Shown here: piece after piece, positions 1 to 7,391 of the stretch
How the letters are laid out: every line of letters starts with the position of its first letter
How positions within the stretch are numbered: position 1 is the stretch's first letter
Source: Gemmatimonadota bacterium
GTDB lineage: Bacteria; Gemmatimonadota; Gemmatimonadetes; Longimicrobiales; Longimicrobiaceae
Direction: 5' to 3'
Assembly: GCA_019348265.1 (NCBI GenBank)
Contig: JAHWJV010000059.1
Location: 1 to 12,115 of the forward strand
Length of the DNA stretch: 12,115 nt
The notes under the pieces: generated by a model
Seen by the model: only the letters and a program-made list of their open reading frames with translations
Databases searched by the model: none
Told to the model about the DNA's origin: nothing
Position numbers and translations under genes: made by a program

Positions 1-1509
1 GCGTGCGACGACATGCTGACCGAGACTCCGCACTCGTTCCTGACCGTCGATAACTTCTACCAGAGCGCCGGCGACGCTCGGGCCGCGCTGAACGCGGTGT
101 ATCAACAACTCTCGAGCGCCATCGGCGGGTCCGTAGGCTCCTGGCAGCACTCATTCGTCACCGACGGCGCGAGCGACCACTCCAACGCTCATCCGCTGGA
201 CCAGAACCCGCCGGCACAGCACCCGGGGACGCTTGGCTGGGACACCGAAAACTCGTTCATGAACGACTCCTGGTACACCTGGTATCGGCAGATCTACCGG
301 GCGAACCTGATGATCAACCGCGTCGCGGACGCGCCGATCTCGCAGGATCTGAAGAACGTGTACGTAGCGGAGGCGAGATTCCTTCGGGCGTTCGCCTATC
401 ACCAGCTGGAGCGGTACTACGGCGGCGTTCCGCTCTTCAAGACCGAGGAGGAGCACGCCAACCTGCAGGTCTCCCGCTCCAGCCGCGAGGAGATCAACAA
501 GTTCGTGATCGACGAGCTGATCGCGATCGAGCCGACGCTGCTGGCCAGCCACCCGCCATCGGACTGGGGTCGCGCGACCCGCGGCGCAGCACGGGCGATG
601 CTCACGGAGCGCTACATCTGGAACTCCAGCCGGTACAACTCCGGCGAGTGGCAGAAGGCGTCCGACATGGCGAAGAAGATCATCGACTCGGGAACGTACC
701 AGCTCCTCCCGAACCAGCTCAACGTGTTCCTCCCGACGAACAAGGGGAACCGCGAGATGATCTTCGCCTCGGTGCACACCGGCGTCGACAACCGCTCGAG
801 CTCGACCATCCAGAACAGCCACTATCCGCGCGAGCTGACGCCAGGCGGCGGATTCGGCGTTACGACGCCCACGATCTGGGCGGCGGACAGCTTCGACGAC
901 GGCGATTACCGAAAGCAGACCAGCTTCCGCTTCGCTGCCTGCAACCTGAACAACACGACCTGCTTCTGCGACCGGCGCGTGCCGACCTGCGACAACTCCA
1001 GCTCGCGTCGCTGGCTGGGGCCGACGGGTTCGCACCCGTACAAGTTCCGGCCGAGCAGCCAGTCGGTGGGTGCCCGCGGCGACGTGGACTTCCCGATCTG
1101 GCGGTACGCCGAGGTGCTGCTGTGGTACGCGGAGGCGCAGAACGAGCTTGGAAACAGCGCGCTCGCCATGCAGCAGGTGAACCTGATCCGGGCCCGCGCC
1201 CGCAATGGGACGGGTACGGAGAACCGCGCGCTTCCGGCGAACCGGCCGACCAACGTCAGCAAAGTACAGGCGCGGGATTGGATCTACTGGGAGCGTCACC
1301 TCGAGCTCATCTGGGAGACCAAGCGCTGGCTGGACCTGATCCGCCGCGACGCGATGGAGCCGGGCGTCTGGGCCGCAACCCTGACCGCCAACGACCCGAT
1401 CGCCACGACGCTGGGGCCGGTCAAAGGGCAGGAGTTCCGGATGCTCCGGGCGATCCCCGCCCGCGAGACCCAGAACCTGCCGAACGTCAAGCAGAACCCT
1501 GGTTACTGA
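1..1509 (+). CDS. SusD/RagB-family outer-membrane nutrient-binding lipoprotein (5' truncated)
   Basis: Surface lipoprotein partner of a SusC-type TonB-dependent transporter; it binds oligosaccharides or other nutrients at the outer membrane. The frame is open from base 1 and begins Ala-Cys-Asp-Asp, so residue 2 is most likely the lipidated cysteine and only the signal peptide lies outside the window. The first in-window ATG (13) is not the real start. In 502 visible residues the family hallmarks are clear: the TPR-like helix AEARFLRAFAYHQLERYYGG (about 123-142), RYAEVLLWYAEAQNE (from 368), RHLELIWETKRWLDLIRRD (from 432), and the C-terminal LPNVKQNPGY ending typical of SusD proteins. Near-complete length for the family. 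Unusual: apart from Cys2 the only cysteines are a CX6CXCX6C cluster at 314, 321, 323 and 330. A SusC gene is expected directly upstream. The ligand cannot be read from the sequence; the quinoprotein neighbours suggest a sugar or polyol. Confidence 0.93.
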   Translation, partial: ACDDMLTETPHSFLTVDNFYQSAGDARAALNAVYQQLSSAIGGSVGSWQHSFVTDGASDHSNAHPLDQNPPAQHPGTLGWDTENSFMNDSWYTWYRQIYRANLMINRVADAPISQDLKNVYVAEARFLRAFAYHQLERYYGGVPLFKTEEEHANLQVSRSSREEINKFVIDELIAIEPTLLASHPPSDWGRATRGAARAMLTERYIWNSSRYNSGEWQKASDMAKKIIDSGTYQLLPNQLNVFLPTNKGNREMIFASVHTGVDNRSSSTIQNSHYPRELTPGGGFGVTTPTIWAADSFDDGDYRKQTSFRFAACNLNNTTCFCDRRVPTCDNSSSRRWLGPTGSHPYKFRPSSQSVGARGDVDFPIWRYAEVLLWYAEAQNELGNSALAMQQVNLIRARARNGTGTENRALPANRPTNVSKVQARDWIYWERHLELIWETKRWLDLIRRDAMEPGVWAATLTANDPIATTLGPVKGQEFRMLRAIPARETQNLPNVKQNPGY

Positions 1510-1524
1510 CGCCGGCTGATTCCT

Positions 1525-1560
1525 CGCGCCCCCGGACGGCTCTCGCCGTCCGGGGGCGCG
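1525..1560 (+). terminator. Perfect 16-bp GC-rich hairpin after susD (terminator or attenuator)
   Basis: The arm 1525-1540 (cgcgcccccggacggc) and the arm 1545-1560 are exact reverse complements around a TCTC tetraloop. It begins 16 bases after the susD stop codon. No T-tract follows, so an intrinsic terminator of the E. coli type is not shown; a U-less terminator, a partial attenuator or an mRNA 3'-end stabiliser all fit. A smaller inverted repeat (1573-1578 with 1585-1590) follows immediately, before the quinoprotein gene. Confidence 0.6.
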
Positions 1561-1604
1561 GTAGCGCGGGGAAGCGGCCAGGCTGCCGCTCCATCTTTCA
1601 AGAC

Positions 1605-1609
1605 AGGAA
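1605..1609 (+). promoter_or_regulatory. Ribosome binding site deciding the start of the first quinoprotein
   Basis: AGGAA at 1605-1609 abuts the ATG at 1610, which is too close for normal initiation, but lies 9 bases before the in-frame ATG at 1619. The second ATG is therefore the better start; the alternatives differ by only three residues ahead of the signal peptide. Confidence 0.5.
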
Positions 1610-1618
1610 ATGACCTTA

Positions 1619-3817
1619 ATGATCGCTTCCCTGAGAACCGTCAGGGCTCGCCGCGCGGGTACGGCGCTGCTCGCGGCGGCCCTTCTCGCGAGCTGCTCCC
1701 GGCCGCAGCCCGGTACCATCTCGGGCGCCGAGCGGTTCAACGAGTGGCGCACGTACGAGGGGGACGCGACCGCGTCGCACTACTCCTCGCTCAGACAGAT
1801 CGACCGGTCTAATGTGCAGCAGCTCCAGCAGGTGTGGAGCTATCAGATCGGAGACAACACCCGGGCGGACTTCAACCCGATCGTCGTCGATTCGATCATG
1901 TACGTGCTCGGCCGCGGGGCCTCGGTGGCCGCGCTTCACGCCGGTACGGGACGCGAGATATGGCGGAACACGCTGGCAGGGTTCGACGGCACGCTCACCC
2001 ACCGCGGGATTATGTACTGGGAGAGCGAGGATCGCTCCGACCGCCGAATTCTCACGACCAAAGCCGAGCGCCTGCACGCCATCGACGCGCTGACCGGGCA
2101 GACGATCCGAACGTTCGGCTTGAACGGGGCCGCCGATCTCCGGCAAGGGATGGGGCGTGACCCGGCGTCGCTGCTGCGGGTCCAGTCGGGAAGCCCCGGC
2201 CGCGTTTTCGAGGACCTGGTGATCCTTGGGTCCGCCCCCGGCGAGTCCTACGGTTCCGGGCCGGGGCACGTTCGAGCGTTCGACGTACGCACGGGTCGGC
2301 AGGTCTGGCGCTTCAACACCATCCCGCATCCCGGCGAGTACGGCTACGAGACCTGGCCGGAAGACGCCTATCTCCGCGTAGGCGGGACCAACGCGTGGGG
2401 CGGGCTGAGCGTGGACGAGGCACGCGGCATCGTCTACGTGCCGCTGGGCTCACCATCATATGATTTCTACGGTGCGGACCGCCTCGGCTCCAACCTCTTC
2501 GGAAACTCGCTGGTGGCGCTCAACGCGCGTACCGGTGAGCGGATCTGGCACTTCCAGACGGTGCACCACGACCTCTGGGACATGGATCTGACGGCGACGC
2601 CGACCCTGTTGACCGTGCGCCACGAGGGGAGACCTCGGGACGTCGTGGCGCTGGCCACCAAGCTCGGCTTCCTGTACGTCTTCGACCGGGCCACCGGGGA
2701 GCCGCTCTGGCCCATCGAGGAACGCCCTGTCCCCGCGTCGGACATGCCGGGCGAGCAGGCGTGGCCGACCCAGCCGCGCCCCACCTGGCCCAGGCCGTTC
2801 GCCGTCCAATCGTTCTCGATGGACGACATCAACCCGTACCTGTCGCCGGCCCAGCGCGACAGCGTCAGGAATCGGCTCGGGGAGATTCTCAACCTCGACG
2901 AGACTCTCTTCCAGCCGCCGAGCCGCCGCCCGACCATGCAGATGCCCGGCAACGCTGGCGGCGCGAACTGGGGCTCCACCGCCGCCGACCCTGCCGACGG
3001 TAGCTTCTACGTCGTCACCAACAACCTGCCGACGGTGTTACAGCTCGACCCGATCCTGCCCGGCGTGTTTGGCACAGGTACGACGCTCCCGGACCGCGGC
3101 CTGTTCCTTTATCAGCAGAACTGCCAGACCTGCCACAAGCCGGCCCGTGAAGGGACGCCGCCGATGATCCCGAACCTGAACGGGGTGGTGGGACGGCGCA
3201 CCTCGGAGCAGATCCACGCGATCATCCGACAGGGCTCCGGCAACATGCCGGGGTTCCCCGACCTCACCCTCCAGGAGGCGAACGCGATCGTCTCGTACCT
3301 CGCCAATCCCGGGCTCGCGAAGCCGCTTCCTGCGGTGGAGATGGGCCCCGACGGCAACCCCATCGGCCCGGTCCGCTACCAGACCGGCTACGGGTACTTC
3401 GCGGTACCCGGTGGCATGTACGCTCAGAAGCCGCCCTTCGCCACGATGACGAAGTACGACCTGAACACAGGCAACATCGCCTGGCAGATCCCCATAGGCG
3501 AGATCCCGTCGCTGGTCGCGCGCGGGATCACCGACAACACCGGCCAGGCCAACGTTCGCGGCGGACCCGCCATCACCGCCGGCGGTCTCGTCTTCATGAT
3601 CACGCAGAACAAGCTGCGCGCCTACGACAAGGACGACGGCAAGGAGCTCTGGTCCGCGCCGCTGCCGACCCGGGGGAATGGTATACCGACCATCTACGAG
3701 TACCAGGGCCGGCAGTTCGTCGCGGTCACCTCCGGCGGCGTGCCCACCGAACCCGGGGAGACGCTGCCGCGCGGGTACGTCGCCTTCGCGCTGCCCGAGA
3801 CCCTCGTCAGGCGTTGA
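1619..3817 (+). CDS. PQQ-dependent quinohaemoprotein dehydrogenase, lipoprotein (mGDH-like, copy 1)
   Basis: Predicted periplasmic, membrane-anchored quinoprotein that oxidises a sugar or alcohol with PQQ and passes electrons to its own haem c. It has 732 residues from ATG 1619 (735 from ATG 1610). A basic n-region and hydrophobic stretch end in the lipobox LASC with Cys26. The PQQ propeller resembles E. coli membrane glucose dehydrogenase: HHDLWDMD at 316-323, then ATKLGFLYVFDR with Lys348. Asp321 and Lys348 are 27 residues apart, the same spacing I recall for catalytic Asp466/Lys493 of E. coli Gcd. A FQPPS...MPGNAGGANWG segment matches the Gcd FTPPS...FPGN region. A cytochrome c domain (about 487-566, CQTCH at 502-506, likely axial Met543 in NMPGFP) is inserted before the last propeller strands (YQTGYGY to the C-terminus). 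The five N-terminal membrane helices of Gcd are absent. It lies 109 bases after susD and 115 bases before its paralogue. The substrate is unknown. Confidence 0.92.
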   Translation: MIASLRTVRARRAGTALLAAALLASCSRPQPGTISGAERFNEWRTYEGDATASHYSSLRQIDRSNVQQLQQVWSYQIGDNTRADFNPIVVDSIMYVLGRGASVAALHAGTGREIWRNTLAGFDGTLTHRGIMYWESEDRSDRRILTTKAERLHAIDALTGQTIRTFGLNGAADLRQGMGRDPASLLRVQSGSPGRVFEDLVILGSAPGESYGSGPGHVRAFDVRTGRQVWRFNTIPHPGEYGYETWPEDAYLRVGGTNAWGGLSVDEARGIVYVPLGSPSYDFYGADRLGSNLFGNSLVALNARTGERIWHFQTVHHDLWDMDLTATPTLLTVRHEGRPRDVVALATKLGFLYVFDRATGEPLWPIEERPVPASDMPGEQAWPTQPRPTWPRPFAVQSFSMDDINPYLSPAQRDSVRNRLGEILNLDETLFQPPSRRPTMQMPGNAGGANWGSTAADPADGSFYVVTNNLPTVLQLDPILPGVFGTGTTLPDRGLFLYQQNCQTCHKPAREGTPPMIPNLNGVVGRRTSEQIHAIIRQGSGNMPGFPDLTLQEANAIVSYLANPGLAKPLPAVEMGPDGNPIGPVRYQTGYGYFAVPGGMYAQKPPFATMTKYDLNTGNIAWQIPIGEIPSLVARGITDNTGQANVRGGPAITAGGLVFMITQNKLRAYDKDDGKELWSAPLPTRGNGIPTIYEYQGRQFVAVTSGGVPTEPGETLPRGYVAFALPETLVRR

Positions 3818-3932
3818 TACTCTCGTAACAACACTCCAAACCCGTTCCCGCGCGCGACATACGTGCGCGTGGCGGCGCGGAAGAGTCATTCGGAGCTGCT
3901 GCCCAGCGTCCCTTTCTTCGAGAAAGCCGTTC
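3818..3932 (+). other. Spacer between the tandem quinoprotein genes
   Basis: This 115-base gap has a less GC-rich first third and a short imperfect inverted repeat (3851-3856 with 3864-3869, one G:T pair). Near its end is a weak purine-rich ribosome-binding sequence, GAGAAAG at 3920-3926, six bases before the ATG of copy 2. I recognise no promoter. Co-transcription with copy 1 is likely but not proven. Confidence 0.4.
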
Positions 3933-6143
3933 ATGTCGAGATTCCAATCCAGCTTCGTCCGAGTTCGTGTGACGCGTGCGCTTTCCGCGGGCATGGTCGG
4001 GCTCCTGGTGGCGGGCTCGTGCGCACCGGCACCCCCGGCGGCCATGCTTCCGATCGAGGAGAAGTTCAACCGCTGGGCCACGTACGAGGGTGACGCGACG
4101 GGCAGCAGCTTCTCCGCGCTCGACCAGATCAACCGGTCCAACGTCAGCCAGCTGCAGGTTGCCTGGACCTATCCGATCGGCGACAACAGCGGTTACGGCT
4201 TCAACCCGATCGTGATCGACTCGATCATGTACGTGCTGGGGCGGGGCAGCTCCATCGCCGCCATCCATGCCGGTAGCGGCCGCGAGCTCTGGCTCAGCGA
4301 GCTGGGGGAGGTTACGGGCGGAGTCACCAACCGGGGCATCATGTACTGGGAGAGCGCAGACCGCTCCGAGCGGCGCATCCTGACCAGCAAGGGGCAGTAC
4401 CTGCACGCGATCGATGCGGTGACTGGCGACCCCGTGCGGTCTTTCGGCACGAACGGGCGCGTGAACCTGAGGGAGGGGCTCGGGCGTGACGCGCGGCTCG
4501 TCGTCAGCGGCCAGTCGCCCTCTCCGGGGCGGGTGTTCGAAAACCTGGTGATCCTCGGCAGCGCGCCGGGTGAATCGTATGCGTCGGCTCCGGGGCACAT
4601 CCGCGCCTATGACGTGCGCAGCGGGCGGCTGGTGTGGCGGTTCAACACGATCCCGCACCCCGGCGAGTACGGGTACGAGACCTGGCCCTCGGACGCGTAC
4701 CTGCGGGTCGGCGGGGTGAACGCGTGGGGCGGCCTGAGCGTGGACGAGGCGCGGGGGATCGTGTACGTGCCGCTGGGCTCGCCATCGTACGATTTCTATG
4801 GTGCGGACCGCCTCGGCTCAAACCTCTTCGGGAACTCGCTGGTCGCTCTGAACGCGAGGACGGGCCAGCGGATCTGGCATTTCCAGACGGTGCACCACGA
4901 TCTGTGGGACATGGACCTGGCCGCCACCCCCACGCTGATGACCGTACGTCACGAGGGTCGCATGCGGGACGTCGTCGCGGTGGCGACGAAGCTCGGCTTC
5001 CTATTCGTGTTAGACCGGGTGAGCGGCGAGTCGCTCTGGCCGATCGATGAGCGTCCGGTACCCGCGTCGGACGTGCCGGGCGAGGTCGCGTGGCCCACCC
5101 AGCCGCACCCACGCTCGCCGGAGCCGTTCTCCATCCAATCGTTCACGCCGGACGACGTGAACCCGTACCTGCCGCCGGCCGAGCAGGACAGCGTGCGCAG
5201 GCGGCTCGCCGAGATCCTGAACCTGGGCGAGACGCTGTTCCAGCCGCCCAGCCTGCGCCCCACCATGCAGATGCCAGGCAACAACGGCGGCGCGAACTGG
5301 GGATCGACCGGAGGCGATCCGCGGGATGGGAGTTTTTTCGTGGTGAGCAAGAATGTCCCTACGGTGCTGCAGCTCACGCCGATCCGGGCCGGTGAGTTCG
5401 GGACGGGTACTACGCAGGTGGACCGCGGCGCGTTCGTCTACCAGCAGCGTTGTACGTCGTGCCACATGCCGGACCGCCAGGGGCAGCCGCCGATGATCCC
5501 GCCGTTGAGCGGCGCGGCCGAACGCATCCCCGCCGACCAGTTCCACGCGGTGGTGAAGCAGGGCAGGGGACTCATGCCGGCATTCCCGGACCTCACCGAC
5601 CAGGAAGTGAACGCGATCTACGCGTACCTGGAGCGGCCGGAGATGGCGCTCGCTCCGGCCGCGCAGCCGGCGGAAGGCGCCTCCGCGCCGCCGTCGCGTT
5701 ACCAGACCGGCTACGGGTATTACTCCGTGAGCGGCGGGATGCACGCCAGGCGGCCGCCGTTCACCACCATGACGAAGTACGACCTGAACACCGGGCGGAA
5801 GGTCTGGCAGGTCCCGGTCGGCCGCGTCACGTCGCTGGTCGAGCGGGGGATCGCCGTCAACACCGGCTCCTCCCAATTCGCGGGCGGGCCGGCGATCACC
5901 GCCGGCGGGCTCGTGTTCCTGATCAACGGGGACAGGTTGAACGCCTATGACACCGACACCGGCGAGGAGCTGTGGGCCGCGCGGCTCCCCACTGCGGGGC
6001 AGGGCATCCCCGCCGTCTACCGTCAGGGGGGACGGCAGTACGTGGTGGTGGCCGCCGGCACCGGCGGGCCGACGCGCCCGGACGGCTCGACCCCGCGAGC
6101 ATACGTGGCGTACGCGCTGCCGGCGCGGCTGCTCGGCAGGTAA
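3933..6143 (+). CDS. PQQ-dependent quinohaemoprotein dehydrogenase, lipoprotein (mGDH-like, copy 2)
   Basis: Paralogue of the preceding gene with the same architecture and predicted role: periplasmic PQQ-linked oxidation with intramolecular transfer to haem c. It has 736 residues from ATG 3933. The reading frame is open further upstream (ATG 3678), but that extension overlaps copy 1 and is arginine/serine-rich. Only 3933 gives a proper lipoprotein signal (basic n-region, hydrophobic core, Cys30 in VAGSC). HHDLWDMD lies at 321-328; Asp326 and Lys353 are the likely catalytic pair. The cytochrome c insert has CTSCH at 507-511 and probable axial Met548 (LMPAFP). The segment from FNTIPHP to WDMDL differs from copy 1 at only 3 of about 93 residues, while the flanks, especially the linker after the cytochrome (about 575-592), diverge strongly. 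The pair arose by duplication; different substrates or expression conditions are possible. It ends with TAA 94 bases before the stop of the convergent transaldolase. Confidence 0.92.
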   Translation: MSRFQSSFVRVRVTRALSAGMVGLLVAGSCAPAPPAAMLPIEEKFNRWATYEGDATGSSFSALDQINRSNVSQLQVAWTYPIGDNSGYGFNPIVIDSIMYVLGRGSSIAAIHAGSGRELWLSELGEVTGGVTNRGIMYWESADRSERRILTSKGQYLHAIDAVTGDPVRSFGTNGRVNLREGLGRDARLVVSGQSPSPGRVFENLVILGSAPGESYASAPGHIRAYDVRSGRLVWRFNTIPHPGEYGYETWPSDAYLRVGGVNAWGGLSVDEARGIVYVPLGSPSYDFYGADRLGSNLFGNSLVALNARTGQRIWHFQTVHHDLWDMDLAATPTLMTVRHEGRMRDVVAVATKLGFLFVLDRVSGESLWPIDERPVPASDVPGEVAWPTQPHPRSPEPFSIQSFTPDDVNPYLPPAEQDSVRRRLAEILNLGETLFQPPSLRPTMQMPGNNGGANWGSTGGDPRDGSFFVVSKNVPTVLQLTPIRAGEFGTGTTQVDRGAFVYQQRCTSCHMPDRQGQPPMIPPLSGAAERIPADQFHAVVKQGRGLMPAFPDLTDQEVNAIYAYLERPEMALAPAAQPAEGASAPPSRYQTGYGYYSVSGGMHARRPPFTTMTKYDLNTGRKVWQVPVGRVTSLVERGIAVNTGSSQFAGGPAITAGGLVFLINGDRLNAYDTDTGEELWAARLPTAGQGIPAVYRQGGRQYVVVAAGTGGPTRPDGSTPRAYVAYALPARLLGR

Positions 6144-6165
6144 GCGACGCAGGCTCCGGACGACG

Positions 6166-6199
6166 AACGAGCCCCCGGCGCGGTCGCCGCGGGCTCGTT
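6166..6199. terminator. Hairpin between convergent genes (likely bidirectional terminator)
   Basis: The arms 6166-6180 and 6185-6199 pair over 15 positions with a single C:C mismatch around a 4-base loop. It lies centrally in the 94-base gap between the stop of the second quinoprotein (6143) and the stop of the transaldolase (6238), where a shared terminator is expected. No clear T-tract is present on either strand, as for the hairpin at 1525-1560. Confidence 0.65.
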
Positions 6200-6237
6200 G
6201 AGTCTGATTCTGCGCAGCTGGTGCTCGCGTCTGCGCT

Positions 6238-7329
6238 TCAGATCTTGTCAGGATCCGGCAGCAAGAGCTCCCTGATCTGGCCGTTCAGCTCATAGCAGGC
6301 GTTGATGAACTGCCGCAGCGTACGGACGGTGGGTCCGAAGGTGTTGAACTCCTCGTGCGACAGGCCGTTCTCCGCGTAAGCGCGCTGGAAGTCCCCGAAT
6401 TTCATCAGCGTCTCCAGCACCTCCGGATCGACGGGGTTCGCGATGCGCGGCAGAACCTCCACGTCGCTCGCATTGAACCGCGCCTGCCACTTGTGCGGCG
6501 GGGAGATCACCACGTCGCCGCCGATGAATTCGGACCAGTGCATGTGGTTCCGGAAGGCGGCCGACAACAGTCGGATGCGGTACCCGCGCTCCTGGTAGAT
6601 CGCGTACGCCTTCTTGAACACCGCGACCCCTGCCCACTCCAGCGCGCCCGGGTTCACCGTCGGCCCGCGCTTCTCCGCGACCATCTTCAGCCAATCGTCC
6701 AGTCGACCTACCATAAGCGTACAGACCGAGGCGATGCCGGAGACGTCCTTTCCTTCCTTCTCCCGCCGCGCCATCCCGCGCTCCACCGCCTCGGCCACGG
6801 CGATCGCCTGCGGGAGGCTGAACGAAACCGTGGCGTTGATGCTGATCCCGAGGTACGTCACCTCTTCGATCGCCGCCACTCCGGCGGCGGTTACGGGGAT
6901 CTTCACGATGATGTTGGGAGCGAGCTCAGCGAAGCGCCGCGCCTGCGCAACCATGGCGGCCGTGTTCCGATAGAGGCGGGGATCCGTCTGCATGGAGAGG
7001 CGGCCGTTTCTACCTTGCTGTTCCCGGAAGATCGGCTCGAGCAGGGTAGCCGCCTTGACGGACATATCCTCGACTAAACGCCACGCGATCTCGTCCTCCG
7101 TGGCGGTCGGCATCTCCTGGATCAGGCCCTGGATGCGGCCTTTCCAGATCGACATCTCCTGCTTGAGAACGTCGACGACGATCACCGGGTTGCAGGTGGC
7201 GCCCACCCCGCCGTGCTCGATCGAGTAGGTAAGCTCCTGGATGGACGACGAATCGTTCCAGAGACACGTGGGTGTCGTCTGGGCCATCTGGTGTAGCGGG
7301 CTCTTGAATGCGAGTGCGGCGTCGGCCAC
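6238..7329 (-). CDS. Transaldolase-family protein (divergent; transaldolase or aldolase)
   Basis: Schiff-base aldolase of the transaldolase fold, presumably cytoplasmic, transferring or releasing a dihydroxyacetone unit from a ketose or its phosphate. It has 363 residues from GTG 7329, chosen because GGAGG lies four bases upstream and because the KSPLHQMAQTTPT stretch looks like conserved N-terminal family sequence; the internal ATG at 7287 would lose it and has no good ribosome-binding site. Visible motifs: LWNDS with Asp26, GATCNP (43-48), LSMQTDPRLY (111-120), NIIVKIPVT with the Schiff-base Lys143, NATVSFS (165-171), and TLMVGRLDDW (204-213) with Arg209. It is longer than E. coli TalB (about 317). 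By motif alignment, TalB Glu96 is replaced by Gln114 and TalB Phe178 by Met206, so true transaldolase activity is uncertain. It is last in the minus-strand unit, 62 bases after the ALDH gene. Confidence 0.85.
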   Translation of the reverse strand: MADAALAFKSPLHQMAQTTPTCLWNDSSSIQELTYSIEHGGVGATCNPVIVVDVLKQEMSIWKGRIQGLIQEMPTATEDEIAWRLVEDMSVKAATLLEPIFREQQGRNGRLSMQTDPRLYRNTAAMVAQARRFAELAPNIIVKIPVTAAGVAAIEEVTYLGISINATVSFSLPQAIAVAEAVERGMARREKEGKDVSGIASVCTLMVGRLDDWLKMVAEKRGPTVNPGALEWAGVAVFKKAYAIYQERGYRIRLLSAAFRNHMHWSEFIGGDVVISPPHKWQARFNASDVEVLPRIANPVDPEVLETLMKFGDFQRAYAENGLSHEEFNTFGPTVRTLRQFINACYELNGQIRELLLPDPDKI

Positions 7330-7346
7330 GGAGCCTCCGGAGGAAA

Positions 7347-7368
7347 GCGGCCCCAGCGCGGGGGCCGC
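7347..7368 (-). other. Perfect 8-bp hairpin in the ALDH-transaldolase spacer
   Basis: The arms gcggcccc (7347-7354) and ggggccgc (7361-7368) are exact complements around a 6-base loop. On the minus (transcribed) strand the hairpin is followed by TTT and then CCTCCGGAGG, a palindrome containing the transaldolase ribosome-binding GGAGG. It could reduce read-through or influence translation of the last gene; it is too short a T-run for a confident terminator. Confidence 0.4.
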
Positions 7369-7391
7369 GGGTTCAGGATGTGGATGCCCGC

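Noticed and set aside
151..1752. Long minus-strand open frame (about 533 codons) opposite susD
   Set aside because: Arg/Val/Pro-rich sequence with no family motif, antisense to a clear SusD protein; long antisense frames are expected at this GC content.
3678..3932. N-terminal extension of the second quinoprotein from ATG 3678
   Set aside because: It overlaps the first quinoprotein by 140 bases, is Arg/Ser-rich, and would bury the lipoprotein signal peptide starting at 3933.
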